A stretch of 24,676 nucleotides of DNA from Lactobacillaceae bacterium (GCA_902834055.1 CADFHB010000010.1:1-24676), one strand, 5' to 3'; shown: positions 15,335 to 23,577, counted from the stretch's first letter. Program-made: numbers and translations. Notes: generated by a model from the letters alone, not told the origin.

Positions 15335-15379
15335 AATCCCCCGTGAATTGACGAATTCGTCAATTCACGGGGGATTTTT
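15335..15379. terminator. Bidirectional terminator, perfect 42-base palindrome
   Basis: Positions 15335-15376 are a perfect palindrome centred on GAATTC, with CCCCCGTGAATTGAC and its complement in the arms, followed by T5 on the plus strand. It lies 12 bases after the monooxygenase stop and 11 bases after the convergent pepN stop and can serve both. Confidence 0.92.
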
Positions 15380-15387
15380 ATCGTTTA

Positions 15388-17922
15388 TTAAACTGCCTTA
15401 GCAACCGCGGCATTAACTGCTGCTTGTTCTTTTTCAACCAGGGCCACCTTGCTCTCAATGATCCGGATGTCCATCGTGATTTCCCGGGTCAGGCCAGGGG
15501 TGTTGATCTTGGGCTCAAAGAATTCCTTGAACTCAGTTAACCGTTGTGGCGTGTGGAAGATACCGGCGGAAACGGTAATGTAGGAGGCAAACTCCATGTC
15601 ACCACCAACCGTTGCTTCAAGCCAGGACCATTCGTTACGCAGCCAGTTCCATGCGGCTTCTTGACCAGCATTGTTAGCCAGTACTCCCCGGTACCATGCA
15701 CGAAGGTCCTGGGGCTTAATTACCTGGGCATTCTTGTAGTGACCGATGATCAGCTTGATCAGTTCAGGGTTGGTCGTGGTTGGAATCGCCATCCGCAAGT
15801 CGGCCTTGTAACTCGGGTCCGCAGTTTGCTGGTAGGCGGTAAGTAGCTTATCGAAGAGGTCATGATTGCCGTAGTTTTGAACCTCATTCTTCAGAACTAA
15901 TCCCCGGATATCGGCGGACAAGGCGCCCAATTGATCCTGGTTATCAAGGAAAATCTGGTGGGCCGCTTTAATTGCATCCTCGTTGTGGGTATACAGGGCC
16001 GCGTTGAGCACGTATGGCCGTACCAACTGGTCGTCGTTGCTTTCACCCACCTTAGGTAACCAGCCGAGCCGGGCAACCTGGTCCTTACTCAATTGGTTGA
16101 AGAACTTCTTTAAGTTGGCCTCTTCAGCCGAACTAGGCTTGACGAACATCTTGAGGTTGTTGGCGATGTGGTAGAGTTCGGCGTTGACAATGACCGAGTG
16201 GCTATTGGCAAACCGGGTCAGTAATGGGATCAGGCTAGCGTAGGAAATCTGTTGGCCTTCCGCAAGCAGGCGGAGGTCTTGGAGAAGCTGCCGTTGGCTA
16301 ATGCTATCCAGGTCATCAGCGTGATCGAGGATATCCGTTAATAGCTGGTCGTCATACTTAACGATGAAGTGGGAATTATTACCGACGTTGAGACGGAACG
16401 GCTGGCCAGCTTGCTTCCGCAGGGTCGCGTAGTCGCCGAGGACAGCCTCCTTATCTGCCATGATTTGTGGAGCCGCGTCGTAGTTACTGTTCAACGGAAT
16501 TTGCCACGTCCGGCCCTTATCCGTGCCGTCACCGATGAAGAACTGCTTTTGGCGAAGGACCAGTTGTCCCTGGTCGTTAACCGTCGCCGAAACGACCGGG
16601 TAACCCGGTTGTTCCAACCAGGACTTCATGATTTCACCGATGTTCAAGTCCGAAGCATCGCCCAAGGCCTGCCAGAGGTCATTACCAGCGGCATTGTTGT
16701 ATTGGTGAGCAGTAAAGTAGTTCTTTAATCCAGTACGCAGGGCATCATCACCGAGCAGGGCCCGGACCATGACCAGCATCCGGGAACCCTTGGCATAAAC
16801 GATCGCGGGATCAAAGATGGAGTCAATTTCGGCCGGGTTATTAACTGCAACGTGGACGGGTTGGACGCCGTCAGTTGCATCCCGTTGCAGGGCCATCGGC
16901 GCTTCGGAGGTTTGGAATAGTTCCCAAATCTTCCATTCGGGGTGGATGGCGTCAACGGAGACGTATTCCATCATGTTGGCAAAACTTTCGTTAAGCCAGA
17001 GATCGTCCCACCACTTCATCGTGACCAGGTCACCAAACCACTGGTGGGCCAGTTCGTGGGTGATAACGGTGGCGACCAGCTGTTTCATGTCTAGTGAAGT
17101 ATTATCTGGGTCAAGCAAGAGATAGGCTTCCCGGTAGGTGACCAAGCCCCAGTTTTCCATGGCCCCAGCTGAGAAGTCTGGTAGGGCCAGTTGCCAGGAG
17201 TGCGGCAGCGGGTACGGGGTGTGGTAGAAGTCCTCGTAGAATTCGATGGCCTTCTTGGCAATTTCAAGAGCGAAGTCAAGCTCCTTTGGTTGGTGGGCCT
17301 TAGTCGCGAAGACACCAACCCGGACCCCGGACTTAGTTTCGGTAAGCTTGCTTTGCAGTTCACCAAAGGCAAAGGCGACCAGGTAAGTTGACATTTTGAC
17401 GGTCTGGTCAAAGTAGTGGACCCCGTCTTCAACATGATTTTCCGGCATGTTAGCGATGATCGTTTCACCGGCGTGTTCATTAAACTTAATGGCCAAAGAG
17501 AACGTAGCCTTAGCGGCGGGCTCGTCGACACATGGGAAGGCCTGGCGGGCCGCAGTCGTTTCAAACTGGGTTCCAATGATTTGCTTTTGTTCGCCATCGA
17601 CCTTGTAGTAAGACGGGTAGATTCCCATCATCGTGTCGGTCAATGGGGCGGTATAGTCAATGCTCAAATTAACGTCGCCACTAGCAGGCAGGGTAATCTC
17701 TACTGCCTCCGCATCGTCTTTGACGGTAAAGGGTACCGGCTTTTGGTCGACGGTGACGTTAGCGATGTGTAAGAATTTCTGGTTAACCTGAATTACGGAC
17801 TGGCTGGCGTGACCTTCAATGGTCGTCGTCCCGGTAATTGTTTTATTCGCCCGGTTGATGTCTAAGTAAACATCGTAATGGTCGGGCTGAAAGGCGTCTA
17901 ATAGTCGTGCGTTTTCTGCCAT
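15388..17922 (-). CDS. pepN: Aminopeptidase N (lysyl aminopeptidase)
   Basis: An 844-residue M1 metallo-aminopeptidase, the main general aminopeptidase of lactobacilli, removing N-terminal residues from peptides in the cytosol. The exopeptidase motif GAMEN is at 253-257; the zinc site is HELAH at 289-293 with the third ligand E312 in LNESFANMMEY. The length equals that of lactobacillar and lactococcal PepN (about 844-849), and there is no signal peptide. ATG 17922 has GAAGGAA about six bases upstream. A TATAAT box 30-odd bases upstream and a terminator right after the stop indicate a single-gene unit. Several long open frames on the opposite strand are shadows. Confidence 0.98.
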   Translation of the reverse strand: MAENARLLDAFQPDHYDVYLDINRANKTITGTTTIEGHASQSVIQVNQKFLHIANVTVDQKPVPFTVKDDAEAVEITLPASGDVNLSIDYTAPLTDTMMGIYPSYYKVDGEQKQIIGTQFETTAARQAFPCVDEPAAKATFSLAIKFNEHAGETIIANMPENHVEDGVHYFDQTVKMSTYLVAFAFGELQSKLTETKSGVRVGVFATKAHQPKELDFALEIAKKAIEFYEDFYHTPYPLPHSWQLALPDFSAGAMENWGLVTYREAYLLLDPDNTSLDMKQLVATVITHELAHQWFGDLVTMKWWDDLWLNESFANMMEYVSVDAIHPEWKIWELFQTSEAPMALQRDATDGVQPVHVAVNNPAEIDSIFDPAIVYAKGSRMLVMVRALLGDDALRTGLKNYFTAHQYNNAAGNDLWQALGDASDLNIGEIMKSWLEQPGYPVVSATVNDQGQLVLRQKQFFIGDGTDKGRTWQIPLNSNYDAAPQIMADKEAVLGDYATLRKQAGQPFRLNVGNNSHFIVKYDDQLLTDILDHADDLDSISQRQLLQDLRLLAEGQQISYASLIPLLTRFANSHSVIVNAELYHIANNLKMFVKPSSAEEANLKKFFNQLSKDQVARLGWLPKVGESNDDQLVRPYVLNAALYTHNEDAIKAAHQIFLDNQDQLGALSADIRGLVLKNEVQNYGNHDLFDKLLTAYQQTADPSYKADLRMAIPTTTNPELIKLIIGHYKNAQVIKPQDLRAWYRGVLANNAGQEAAWNWLRNEWSWLEATVGGDMEFASYITVSAGIFHTPQRLTEFKEFFEPKINTPGLTREITMDIRIIESKVALVEKEQAAVNAAVAKAV

Positions 17923-17953
17923 GTGAGTTCCTTCTTTTTTCTAAGATAGTTTA

Positions 17954-17980
17954 ATTATACCGCGTTCGCTAAATTAGCGA
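17954..17980 (-). promoter_or_regulatory. pepN -10 box and upstream inverted repeat
   Basis: A perfect TATAAT (complement at 17954-17959) lies about 32 bases before the pepN start. The -35 region has no good TTGACA but is covered by a perfect inverted repeat TCGCTAA-A-TTAGCGA (17966-17980), which also contains the stop codon of the upstream fusion gene. It could be an operator or activator site; no T run follows, so it is not a typical terminator. Confidence 0.5.
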
Positions 17981-19090
17981 CGGATTGTGCTTTGAGGAAA
18001 GTAATTGGGGGTCGATCCTCATTTGGCCATGGTAGTACTTGCGGTCGTGGTCACTAATCGGCCGGAGGACCTTAGCTGGGACCCCGGCGGCAATTACATT
18101 GGCGGGGAGGTCCTTGGTAACGACGGCGCCGGCCCCCACCACGGTATTGTCGCCAATCGTCACGCCGGGAACAACAATGACGCCGGCCCCGAGCCAGCAG
18201 TTTTTACCGATATGGATCGGCAGGTTGTACTGGTAGCCCTTTTCCCGGAGTTCCGGCAGAATCGGGTGGTTAGCCGATGCCAGGGTAACGTTGGGCCCGA
18301 TCATGGTGTGGCTACCAATATAGATATAAGTATCGTCAACGACGGTTAGGTTGAAATTCGCGTAGATGTGGTCACCAAACATCACGTGTTGGCCACCAAA
18401 ATTGGCGTGGAAGGGTGGCTCAATGTAACAGCCGGTCCCCACTTTGCCCAGCATCCTTTTCAATATTTTTTGCCGCTTTTCACCCTCGGTGGGGAGGGTG
18501 CGGTTATATTCATACATCGGCAGCTGGGCCGCGGTTTGCTTTTCCAAAATTGTTGGATCATCTGGGTTATAGATTTGTTGATCATGAAGTGCCATCGATA
18601 AAACTCCCTTCATCTTAGCCAGCCGTTCTTTTTCAGCAGGGGTTGCTAGCGAACTAATCTGCTGCTCGTAAGCAGCGCTAAGGCGGTCAACATAGTCACC
18701 AAATTGTTGGAGTTCGTCATCATTGAACCCAGCTAGCACATTATTATTGCTGGTGGCGGCGCCGGTTGATTTAACGGCCTTCCCCTTGTCGGTTAAGGTC
18801 ACCATGGTTACCCGCCGGTCATTTTCCGCCGGGTGGCGAGTAATGTAGCCCTCTTCTTCGAGGCGCTTAAGACTTTGGTTGAGGGATTGTGGGCGAATAC
18901 CGAGCAGGTAGCTAAGGTCCTTACTGATCATTTCCGGCTGGAGCTTAAGAATTGGTAGTATCCGTCCCTGCCCATGACTGCTGTCTTGGAGGGGGCTGAC
19001 CCGTCGCCGTGAGAGCATCTTGGTCTGGTGAATTGCCCGGACGAGGTTGATTAGTTTTTCATTGAAAATTGCTTGTTGTTCTTCTGCCAT
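17969..19090 (-). CDS. MarR regulator fused to maltose/galactoside O-acetyltransferase
   Basis: A 373-residue two-domain protein in one intact frame. Residues 1-165 are a MarR-family winged-helix regulator (ISKDLSYLLGIRPQSLNQSL recognition region, wing at HPAENDRRVTMVTLTDKGKA). Residues 166-373 are a hexapeptide-repeat acetyltransferase of the Maa/LacA type: QIYNPDDPTILEKQTAAQ, left-handed beta helix, catalytic His in ASANHPILPE and VPGVTIGDNTVVGAGAVVTK. Such enzymes acetylate sugars using acetyl-CoA. MarR proteins are normally about 150 residues and Maa about 190-210, so this looks like two genes joined, perhaps by loss of a stop codon. ATG 19090 follows GGAG by nine bases. An internal ribosome binding site before residue 166 could also yield the enzyme alone. 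A perfect palindrome upstream suggests autoregulation. Confidence 0.9.
   Translation of the reverse strand: MAEEQQAIFNEKLINLVRAIHQTKMLSRRRVSPLQDSSHGQGRILPILKLQPEMISKDLSYLLGIRPQSLNQSLKRLEEEGYITRHPAENDRRVTMVTLTDKGKAVKSTGAATSNNNVLAGFNDDELQQFGDYVDRLSAAYEQQISSLATPAEKERLAKMKGVLSMALHDQQIYNPDDPTILEKQTAAQLPMYEYNRTLPTEGEKRQKILKRMLGKVGTGCYIEPPFHANFGGQHVMFGDHIYANFNLTVVDDTYIYIGSHTMIGPNVTLASANHPILPELREKGYQYNLPIHIGKNCWLGAGVIVVPGVTIGDNTVVGAGAVVTKDLPANVIAAGVPAKVLRPISDHDRKYYHGQMRIDPQLLSSKHNPSLI
18593..18610 (-). promoter_or_regulatory. Internal ribosome binding site and start within the fusion
   Basis: On the minus strand AAGGGAG (complement at 18604-18610) stands eight bases before an in-frame ATG (complement at 18593-18595), exactly where the acetyltransferase domain begins (MALHDQQIYNPDDP). 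Initiation here would give a free 208-residue acetyltransferase (17969-18595) of normal Maa length. It may be the relic of the original separate gene or still be used. Confidence 0.55.
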
Positions 19091-19117
19091 AATTAGTTTC
19101 TCCAATCATTCTTTAGC

Positions 19118-19139
19118 TTATAACAGGTACCTGTTATAA
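19118..19139. promoter_or_regulatory. Perfect 22-base palindrome, likely MarR operator
   Basis: TTATAACAGGT and its exact reverse complement ACCTGTTATAA lie back to back, centred between 19128 and 19129, 28 bases upstream of the MarR-fusion start. Size and symmetry suit a MarR dimer, and the right half (TTATAA on the minus strand) could act as the -10 box, so binding would repress the fusion gene. Rejected as a terminator because no T run follows. Confidence 0.75.
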
Positions 19140-19199
19140 ATTTGCGAGAGTTAATTGGGAATCGTGCGCGAAGACTCGTCGCGTCAGAACTGGGCATTT

Positions 19200-20300
19200 T
19201 TAATAAAGGTCACGGTATTCCGTGACGAATTCAGCAAAGAAGGGAAGGGTGAAGGATAATTCTCCCCAGGAAGGTGCGGTGATTAGCTGGTCATCGAGGA
19301 GCCGTCGCCGGTAGGTTGAAATATAGTTTTTAGACTTTTTCATTCGACTGCCGATCGCGGCTGTTTTCACAGTGTGCCCGCCAAGTTCAGCCATTGTGAG
19401 GACAAACTGACGGTCGACAGGGGAGAGCTCCTGATACATTTTTAGATAAACGTTCCTAAATAATTCGGCTTTATAGTCGCCCAGTACCTGGTCAACCGTT
19501 GCCTGATCGATCAAGTTCTTTTTCGTCCGCCACAGGAGAAAGCCGAGTAGCTGAAATGCGTAAGCGTAGCCGTTGGTAATCTTTGTAATGAAGTTCAGTG
19601 TATGCTCGTCAATCTCCCGCTTGCCGCGACTAAAGGCTTGCCGATAGCTGTTCTTGATTGTTAAAAGGCTCAGCGGCTCCAGATATATTCGTTGGCTCCG
19701 TAACAAGAAGGTCAGAATATCATCGTTCTGGAGCTCTGATACCTTACTTGGTAAGCCTGCCATTAGTAAGGCAATGTGATATTCATTTCGTAAAAGAATC
19801 TGGTAGATGGCTGCAAATTCGCGTAACGCTGGCGTCGAGCTAATTTCATCGATGGTGATTAGGAGTTTCAGTTTCCGCTGCTGTAATGTTTCAGCTAATG
19901 ACTCCAACAGGGGCTGGTGTGGCGAGTTAGTTACACTAGCTTGGTGCTGGTGATAAGCAATTTTAAGAACGCCAGCCGCACTGACACTGACACCGTCGAT
20001 TCTTTTTAGTAAGTTTTTGAGTGTACTATCTGCCTGCTTATAAACCAACTCAATTAACGTTGGAATCAAGGCATCCCCCATTGTTAAGTCGACAACAATC
20101 CAGTCTGGTCGTTCCCTAGTATCGTGACTAATATCGGTCAATAGGGTGGTTTTGCCAGCCCCCCGTATTCCATAGATAAGGGTCGTCAGGTAGGGGCTAT
20201 CAACATCTTGAATGTCCTCCTCTAGCTGGTGGACAGTCTGTTCACGATCTAGGTAAATTTTAGGAACCCGACCGAAACTGGGATTAAAAGGATTCTTCAT
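19200..20300 (-). CDS. P-loop ATPase with C-terminal winged-helix-like region
   Basis: A 366-residue predicted ATPase of the AAA/STAND-like group related to archaeal-type ATPases. Walker A is GIRGAGKT at 44-51 and Walker B LLITIDE at 146-152; a sensor-like region follows (EYHIALLMAGLPSKVSELQ). After the ATPase core, GYAYAFQLLGFLLWRTKK is a lid-type helix bundle and the last 80 residues (VDRQFVLTMAELGGHTVKT, SKNYISTYRRRLLDDQLI) look like a winged helix that may bind DNA. Function is unknown; relatives occur as stand-alone genes in many Firmicutes. ATG 20300 follows GGAGG by nine bases. The promoter holds four phased TATACTT boxes. The gene precedes the MarR fusion in the same direction, 109 bases away. 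Confidence 0.8.
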   Translation of the reverse strand: MKNPFNPSFGRVPKIYLDREQTVHQLEEDIQDVDSPYLTTLIYGIRGAGKTTLLTDISHDTRERPDWIVVDLTMGDALIPTLIELVYKQADSTLKNLLKRIDGVSVSAAGVLKIAYHQHQASVTNSPHQPLLESLAETLQQRKLKLLITIDEISSTPALREFAAIYQILLRNEYHIALLMAGLPSKVSELQNDDILTFLLRSQRIYLEPLSLLTIKNSYRQAFSRGKREIDEHTLNFITKITNGYAYAFQLLGFLLWRTKKNLIDQATVDQVLGDYKAELFRNVYLKMYQELSPVDRQFVLTMAELGGHTVKTAAIGSRMKKSKNYISTYRRRLLDDQLITAPSWGELSFTLPFFAEFVTEYRDLY

Positions 20301-20318
20301 TTTATCTGTCCTCCATCG

Positions 20319-20375
20319 TTTTATACTTCTTTATACTTTTAGTTTTATTTTATACTTCTTTATACTTTTTGACAA
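20319..20375 (-). promoter_or_regulatory. Promoter with two 22-base direct repeats
   Basis: Two identical 22-base units (20319-20340 and 20348-20369), 29 bases apart, each carry two TATACTT boxes ten bases apart, so four boxes start at 20322, 20332, 20351 and 20361. On the minus strand TTGTCA (complement at 20370-20375) is 17 bases from TAAAAT, giving a promoter that overlaps the upstream unit; the other unit lies just before the ATPase ribosome binding site. One-turn spacing within units suggests a cooperative DNA-binding protein, perhaps the ATPase itself. Confidence 0.65.
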
Positions 20376-20389
20376 ACTACTTATCCACC

Positions 20390-20424
20390 AAAAAGCGGCG
20401 CTAGCCCAATTAAGGCTAACGCCG
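20390..20424 (-). terminator. Intrinsic terminator of the L,D-transpeptidase gene
   Basis: On the minus strand CGGCGTTAGCC (complement at 20414-20424) pairs with GGCTAGCGCCG (complement at 20396-20406) in an 11-pair stem with one G-U pair, followed by CTTTTT. It starts ten bases after the stop codon. Confidence 0.9.
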
Positions 20425-20433
20425 TTATTACAC

Positions 20434-21831
20434 TTAGTAGATAATTACTGGTTCACCCTTGGAAAGGGCGTGGAAAGCAACCCCGGCATTTTCGGGGTGC
20501 ATGTTGATACAACCGTGAGAGCCACCCCCGGTTTCCTTGTAAGCCCGCTTGGACCAATCCGTTCGCCAGCTGGCGTCGTGAAAGCCACAACCAGAGAGGG
20601 TAAATGGTGACCAGTACTGAACCTTACTGGCGTACTTAGAGCCATCATCGTTTAGCCCCCGTAAGACGGATGGCGTCTGCTGGTACATGATGTACCAAAC
20701 CCCTTTAGGCGTCCGGTTACCAACATTATTAGTACCACTGACGATGTCGGTGCTCAATACACACTTACCATTCTTGTAAAACCACGCGTGCTGCTTGGCA
20801 AGGGAAACGGCGACGTAGGTATCCCCAATACCGTGGTTACTAGTATTTGCGTAACCAGTACCGAGGTGGCTGTAGCCCTTACCGTAAATATCGTTTTTAG
20901 CATCAATATGGCGTTTACCAGATGCCAGTGCCGTCGCGAGTGACTGTCCGGCCTGCTTGCTACTGATTTTCCAGCCATAGGTACCGGCATTTGCAGTTGT
21001 TACCATCTTGCCATCGGCAGTCTTAAACTTAAAACTCTTGCCCAGCGTGGCCTGCTTAGCATTGATTTGGGCAACCTTTGCTTTTACCGAGCCCGTCGTG
21101 AACTGGTAGTGTCCATGCTGGTACGTTGCCCGGGAAATAACCTCGGGGGTAGTAAAGCGGTAGTCCTTATTTTGGACCCGGTAAGTAACCGCCCGGTGTT
21201 GTAACTGGGTCAACCGCTGTTTCTCGTTCTGGACGGTCGGGCTGTTGGCGGCTAACGGGGTGATGAACTTGGGCTTAAGGTAAACGGTCCCGTTAACGAA
21301 TTCCTTGCTCAGTTTCTTGGCCAACCCCTCATCACTATATTGGGTGCCCTTAACCGCGGGGACGACCGTTACCTTGCCATTTTTGTAAAGGGCGTAGGCA
21401 TCGTGGGGAGCAGTGCGTCCGGCATTCATTTGTTGAGTTTGATTCGTTACGGCGGCGTTAATGTCACTGAGTGCTGACTTATCAAGTTTGGTCGGTGCGA
21501 CCAGGAGGTTAACCCGTTTGTGGGAAGGGAAGAGGGTGTACTGGCGGTGTAGTGCTGCAGTGACCTTAGCCTTGTCCTTGGTAGTGAACCCGGCGTTAGT
21601 GGTCGGACCACTGTAAACCAACTTCTGGTTAACGTAGATTTTAGATTGGCGCTTTGTCTTCCGGACCTTGTCGTAGGCCTGCTGGGCATTCAGGCCCCCA
21701 ACTGGGATTCGGTTGATACTGACGTTACGGTTGAAGTGTGTGCGCTGGTGGTGGTGCATCCCGAACAAGAGGATGATTAGTAACACCAGCACCGCAATGA
21801 TTACCTTGTTTAAACTTAGCTTTTGCATCAT
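20434..21831 (-). CDS. Membrane-anchored L,D-transpeptidase
   Basis: A 465-residue cell-wall enzyme. An N-terminal membrane anchor (residues 8-24, NKVIIAVLVLLIILLFG) is followed by a VanW/PG-binding-4-type region (about 40-300, NRNVSINRIPVGGLNAQQAY) and a YkuD catalytic domain (about 340-465) with the active-site motif SHGCIN, C441 and H439, and an upstream GCGFHDASW that holds the second conserved His. It would form 3-3 cross-links or attach proteins to peptidoglycan on the outer face of the membrane. A string of basic residues suits a wall-associated protein. The start is ATG 21831 or ATG 21828, with GAGG five or eight bases upstream. Monocistronic. Confidence 0.93.
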   Translation of the reverse strand: MMQKLSLNKVIIAVLVLLIILLFGMHHHQRTHFNRNVSINRIPVGGLNAQQAYDKVRKTKRQSKIYVNQKLVYSGPTTNAGFTTKDKAKVTAALHRQYTLFPSHKRVNLLVAPTKLDKSALSDINAAVTNQTQQMNAGRTAPHDAYALYKNGKVTVVPAVKGTQYSDEGLAKKLSKEFVNGTVYLKPKFITPLAANSPTVQNEKQRLTQLQHRAVTYRVQNKDYRFTTPEVISRATYQHGHYQFTTGSVKAKVAQINAKQATLGKSFKFKTADGKMVTTANAGTYGWKISSKQAGQSLATALASGKRHIDAKNDIYGKGYSHLGTGYANTSNHGIGDTYVAVSLAKQHAWFYKNGKCVLSTDIVSGTNNVGNRTPKGVWYIMYQQTPSVLRGLNDDGSKYASKVQYWSPFTLSGCGFHDASWRTDWSKRAYKETGGGSHGCINMHPENAGVAFHALSKGEPVIIY

Positions 21832-21863
21832 TCAATCCTCGGTTACTTAGATTTACTAGAGTT

Positions 21864-21891
21864 ATCTTACTGCTAATTGGTTAAATTACAA
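21864..21891 (-). promoter_or_regulatory. Probable promoter of the L,D-transpeptidase gene
   Basis: On the minus strand TTGTAA (complement at 21886-21891) and TAAGAT (complement at 21864-21869) are 16 bases apart. Both boxes are imperfect. Confidence 0.4.
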
Positions 21892-21968
21892 GGATTTGAT
21901 TTGTGGGCGATCACTGATCAGGCACAGGCAATAATGGGCGTCATTTCAAGGATGCAAACAACGCTTGC

Positions 21969-21997
21969 TTGTCAAAATGCCACGAGTTTTGTATGGT
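21969..21997 (+). promoter_or_regulatory. Promoter of the XRE regulator gene
   Basis: TTGTCA (21969-21974) and TATGGT (21992-21997) with a 17-base spacer, 35 bases before the start codon. The intergenic 21832-22031 shows no other clear signal. Confidence 0.6.
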
Positions 21998-22031
21998 TAT
22001 TAGCAAATTAATTTTCAGAAATGAGGAAGCG

Positions 22032-22658
22032 ATGATGAACTTTAGTAAACAGCTCCGTGAACAGCGCAAGCAGCTGGGCTTAACCCAAGCGGCCGTGGCA
22101 GAAAGATTACACGTGACCCGGCAGACCATTTCTAACTGGGAGCAGGGTAAAAACTATCCTGACTTAACCATGTTAGTTCAGCTCAGTACGGTTTATCAGA
22201 TCTCACTGGACTCCCTCCTCAAGGGTGACCAGCGACTGAAGGACTCTTTGGAACGGGGGCGGGCGAACCATGCCTTTAATGTTATCGGTGGTTTAGTCTG
22301 GATCATGTATGGTTTAATTCAAGCGGTTTACAACGTTACTAACATTGGTGATGGTGTCAGTGGCTACCTCAATATGGCGATTACCATGGCCTTTTTCGCC
22401 GCTTTTACTTATAGTGAATACGTTGCCCCGTTTTTCTTGGGGATCAGTGGTAAGACGTATAACCGCCTTGGCCACCGCCCGGACCAGCGACCGTCGTTAC
22501 TATGGAAGGTATGGTTAGCCACCACGCTGGTGCTAGTAGTCGGTGGGCTTATCTTTTCCCGGGTCTTGGTTGTTCGCCAGTACTATTGGTCGCTGTTGTT
22601 GGGTGCTGTGGGGGTCAATCAAATCCTCCAGAAGTACATGTGGAAAGTGGCTGGCTAA
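22032..22658 (+). CDS. Membrane-bound XRE-family regulator
   Basis: A 208-residue protein with an N-terminal Cro/XRE helix-turn-helix (residues 2-58, FSKQLREQRKQLGLTQAAVA and VTRQTISNWEQGKNYPDLTM) and a C-terminal part with four hydrophobic segments (about 75-100, 108-135, 160-188, 190-205). This layout is common in lactobacilli, where such proteins are thought to sense envelope or peptide signals, but the ligand is unknown. ATG 22032 or 22035 follow GAGG by five or eight bases; the upstream extension to 21969 covers the promoter and is rejected. Next gene phzF starts 35 bases after its stop in the same direction, so they may be co-transcribed. Confidence 0.88.
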   Translation: MMNFSKQLREQRKQLGLTQAAVAERLHVTRQTISNWEQGKNYPDLTMLVQLSTVYQISLDSLLKGDQRLKDSLERGRANHAFNVIGGLVWIMYGLIQAVYNVTNIGDGVSGYLNMAITMAFFAAFTYSEYVAPFFLGISGKTYNRLGHRPDQRPSLLWKVWLATTLVLVVGGLIFSRVLVVRQYYWSLLLGAVGVNQILQKYMWKVAG

Positions 22659-22693
22659 GGGGCCTATAATGGTGTATCAAAGGGGCGAAGATT

Positions 22694-23476
22694 ATGAAAA
22701 TGTATATTGTTGATGCGTTTACTAACGAGTTATTCCGGGGCAACCCGGCTGCGGTATGCTTTGTTGATGAATGGCCCAGCGATGATTTAATGAAGAAGAT
22801 CGCTATGGAAAATCGCTTTTCGGAAACGGCCTTTGCCATCAAGCAAGACGATGCCCACTATTTGTTACGGTGGTTTACCCCGGCGGCCGAAATTGACTTG
22901 TGTGGGCACGCCACGTTAGCAACCGCTTTTATTATTTTTCAAACGGCGGCACCACGGGGGACCGCAACGATTAATTTTATTACCAAGCAGAGTGGCAACT
23001 TAGCTGTCACCAAGGTGGGGGACCGTTATGAAATGGACTTCCCATCATATCACCTCCAGCCAGTAGCGGTCATCGCTGAAATGACCGCAGCGTTCGGTGC
23101 CCGTCCTGAAGAAGCCTACCTTGGTCGTGACCTCCTTTGCGTGTTTAGTGACGAGGAGGTAATTCGTCAGATGAAGCCCGACCAAGAAAAGCTCCAACAG
23201 CTGCCCGGCCTATTGCAAAATGTAACGGCTCGTGGTCACGAGTATGACTGTGTTTCCCGCTCTTTTGCGCCGAAAATGGGGGTCGACGAAGACCCAGTCT
23301 GTGGGAGCGGCCACTGTCATATTATTCCTTACTGGGCGGCTAAGTTGGCTAAACGAAGCCTCGTGGCCTACCAGGCTTCGTCACGGGGTGGAGTCCTTTA
23401 TTGCGAGTATCAAGGGGCCGTGACAAAGATTGCGGGTCAGGCGGTCCTGTATTCAAGCGGTACTCTGAATGTCTAA
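22694..23476 (+). CDS. PhzF-family isomerase/epimerase-like protein
   Basis: A 260-residue protein of the PhzF family (diaminopimelate-epimerase fold). The catalytic Glu is in NRFSETAFAI (E44); EIDLCGHATLATAFI and MGVDEDPVCGSGHCHIIPYWA are the two conserved loops of the pseudo-dimeric active site. PhzF itself isomerises a phenazine precursor; no other phenazine genes are here, so this is one of the many family members of unknown substrate. ATG 22694 follows AAAGGGG by nine bases. No terminator was seen after the stop, but a new promoter starts 50 bases on. Confidence 0.92.
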   Translation: MKMYIVDAFTNELFRGNPAAVCFVDEWPSDDLMKKIAMENRFSETAFAIKQDDAHYLLRWFTPAAEIDLCGHATLATAFIIFQTAAPRGTATINFITKQSGNLAVTKVGDRYEMDFPSYHLQPVAVIAEMTAAFGARPEEAYLGRDLLCVFSDEEVIRQMKPDQEKLQQLPGLLQNVTARGHEYDCVSRSFAPKMGVDEDPVCGSGHCHIIPYWAAKLAKRSLVAYQASSRGGVLYCEYQGAVTKIAGQAVLYSSGTLNV

Positions 23477-23525
23477 CGTTTCGCCCACAAGCGTTATCTA
23501 AATGTGATTAATTTTACAAATCCTC

Positions 23526-23554
23526 TTTACAAAAAGTTAGTAGGCGCGTACACT
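23526..23554 (+). promoter_or_regulatory. Promoter of the riboflavin operon
   Basis: TTTACA (23526-23531) and TACACT (23549-23554), 17 bases apart, directly before the FMN riboswitch. Confidence 0.6.
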
Positions 23555-23577
23555 TAAACTAAATTAAAATTATTTTT

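Noticed and set aside
15544..17772. Several open frames of 60-168 codons opposite or alongside pepN
   Set aside because: They are shadows of the conserved pepN frame, have no ribosome binding sites and arg/ser-rich composition.
19118..19139. Insertion-sequence terminal repeat or terminator
   Set aside because: No partner repeat, no transposase and no T run; position before a MarR gene fits an operator.
19166..19183. Small CGCGA/TCGCG stem after the ATPase gene
   Set aside because: Only five pairs and no T run; too weak to call a terminator.
20319..20369. CRISPR-like repeats
   Set aside because: Only two 22-base units with a 7-base gap, AT-rich and in a promoter; no spacers and no cas genes.
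21969..22031. N-terminal extension of the XRE regulator from 21969
   Set aside because: It would cover the promoter, lacks a ribosome binding site and is not part of the helix-turn-helix fold.
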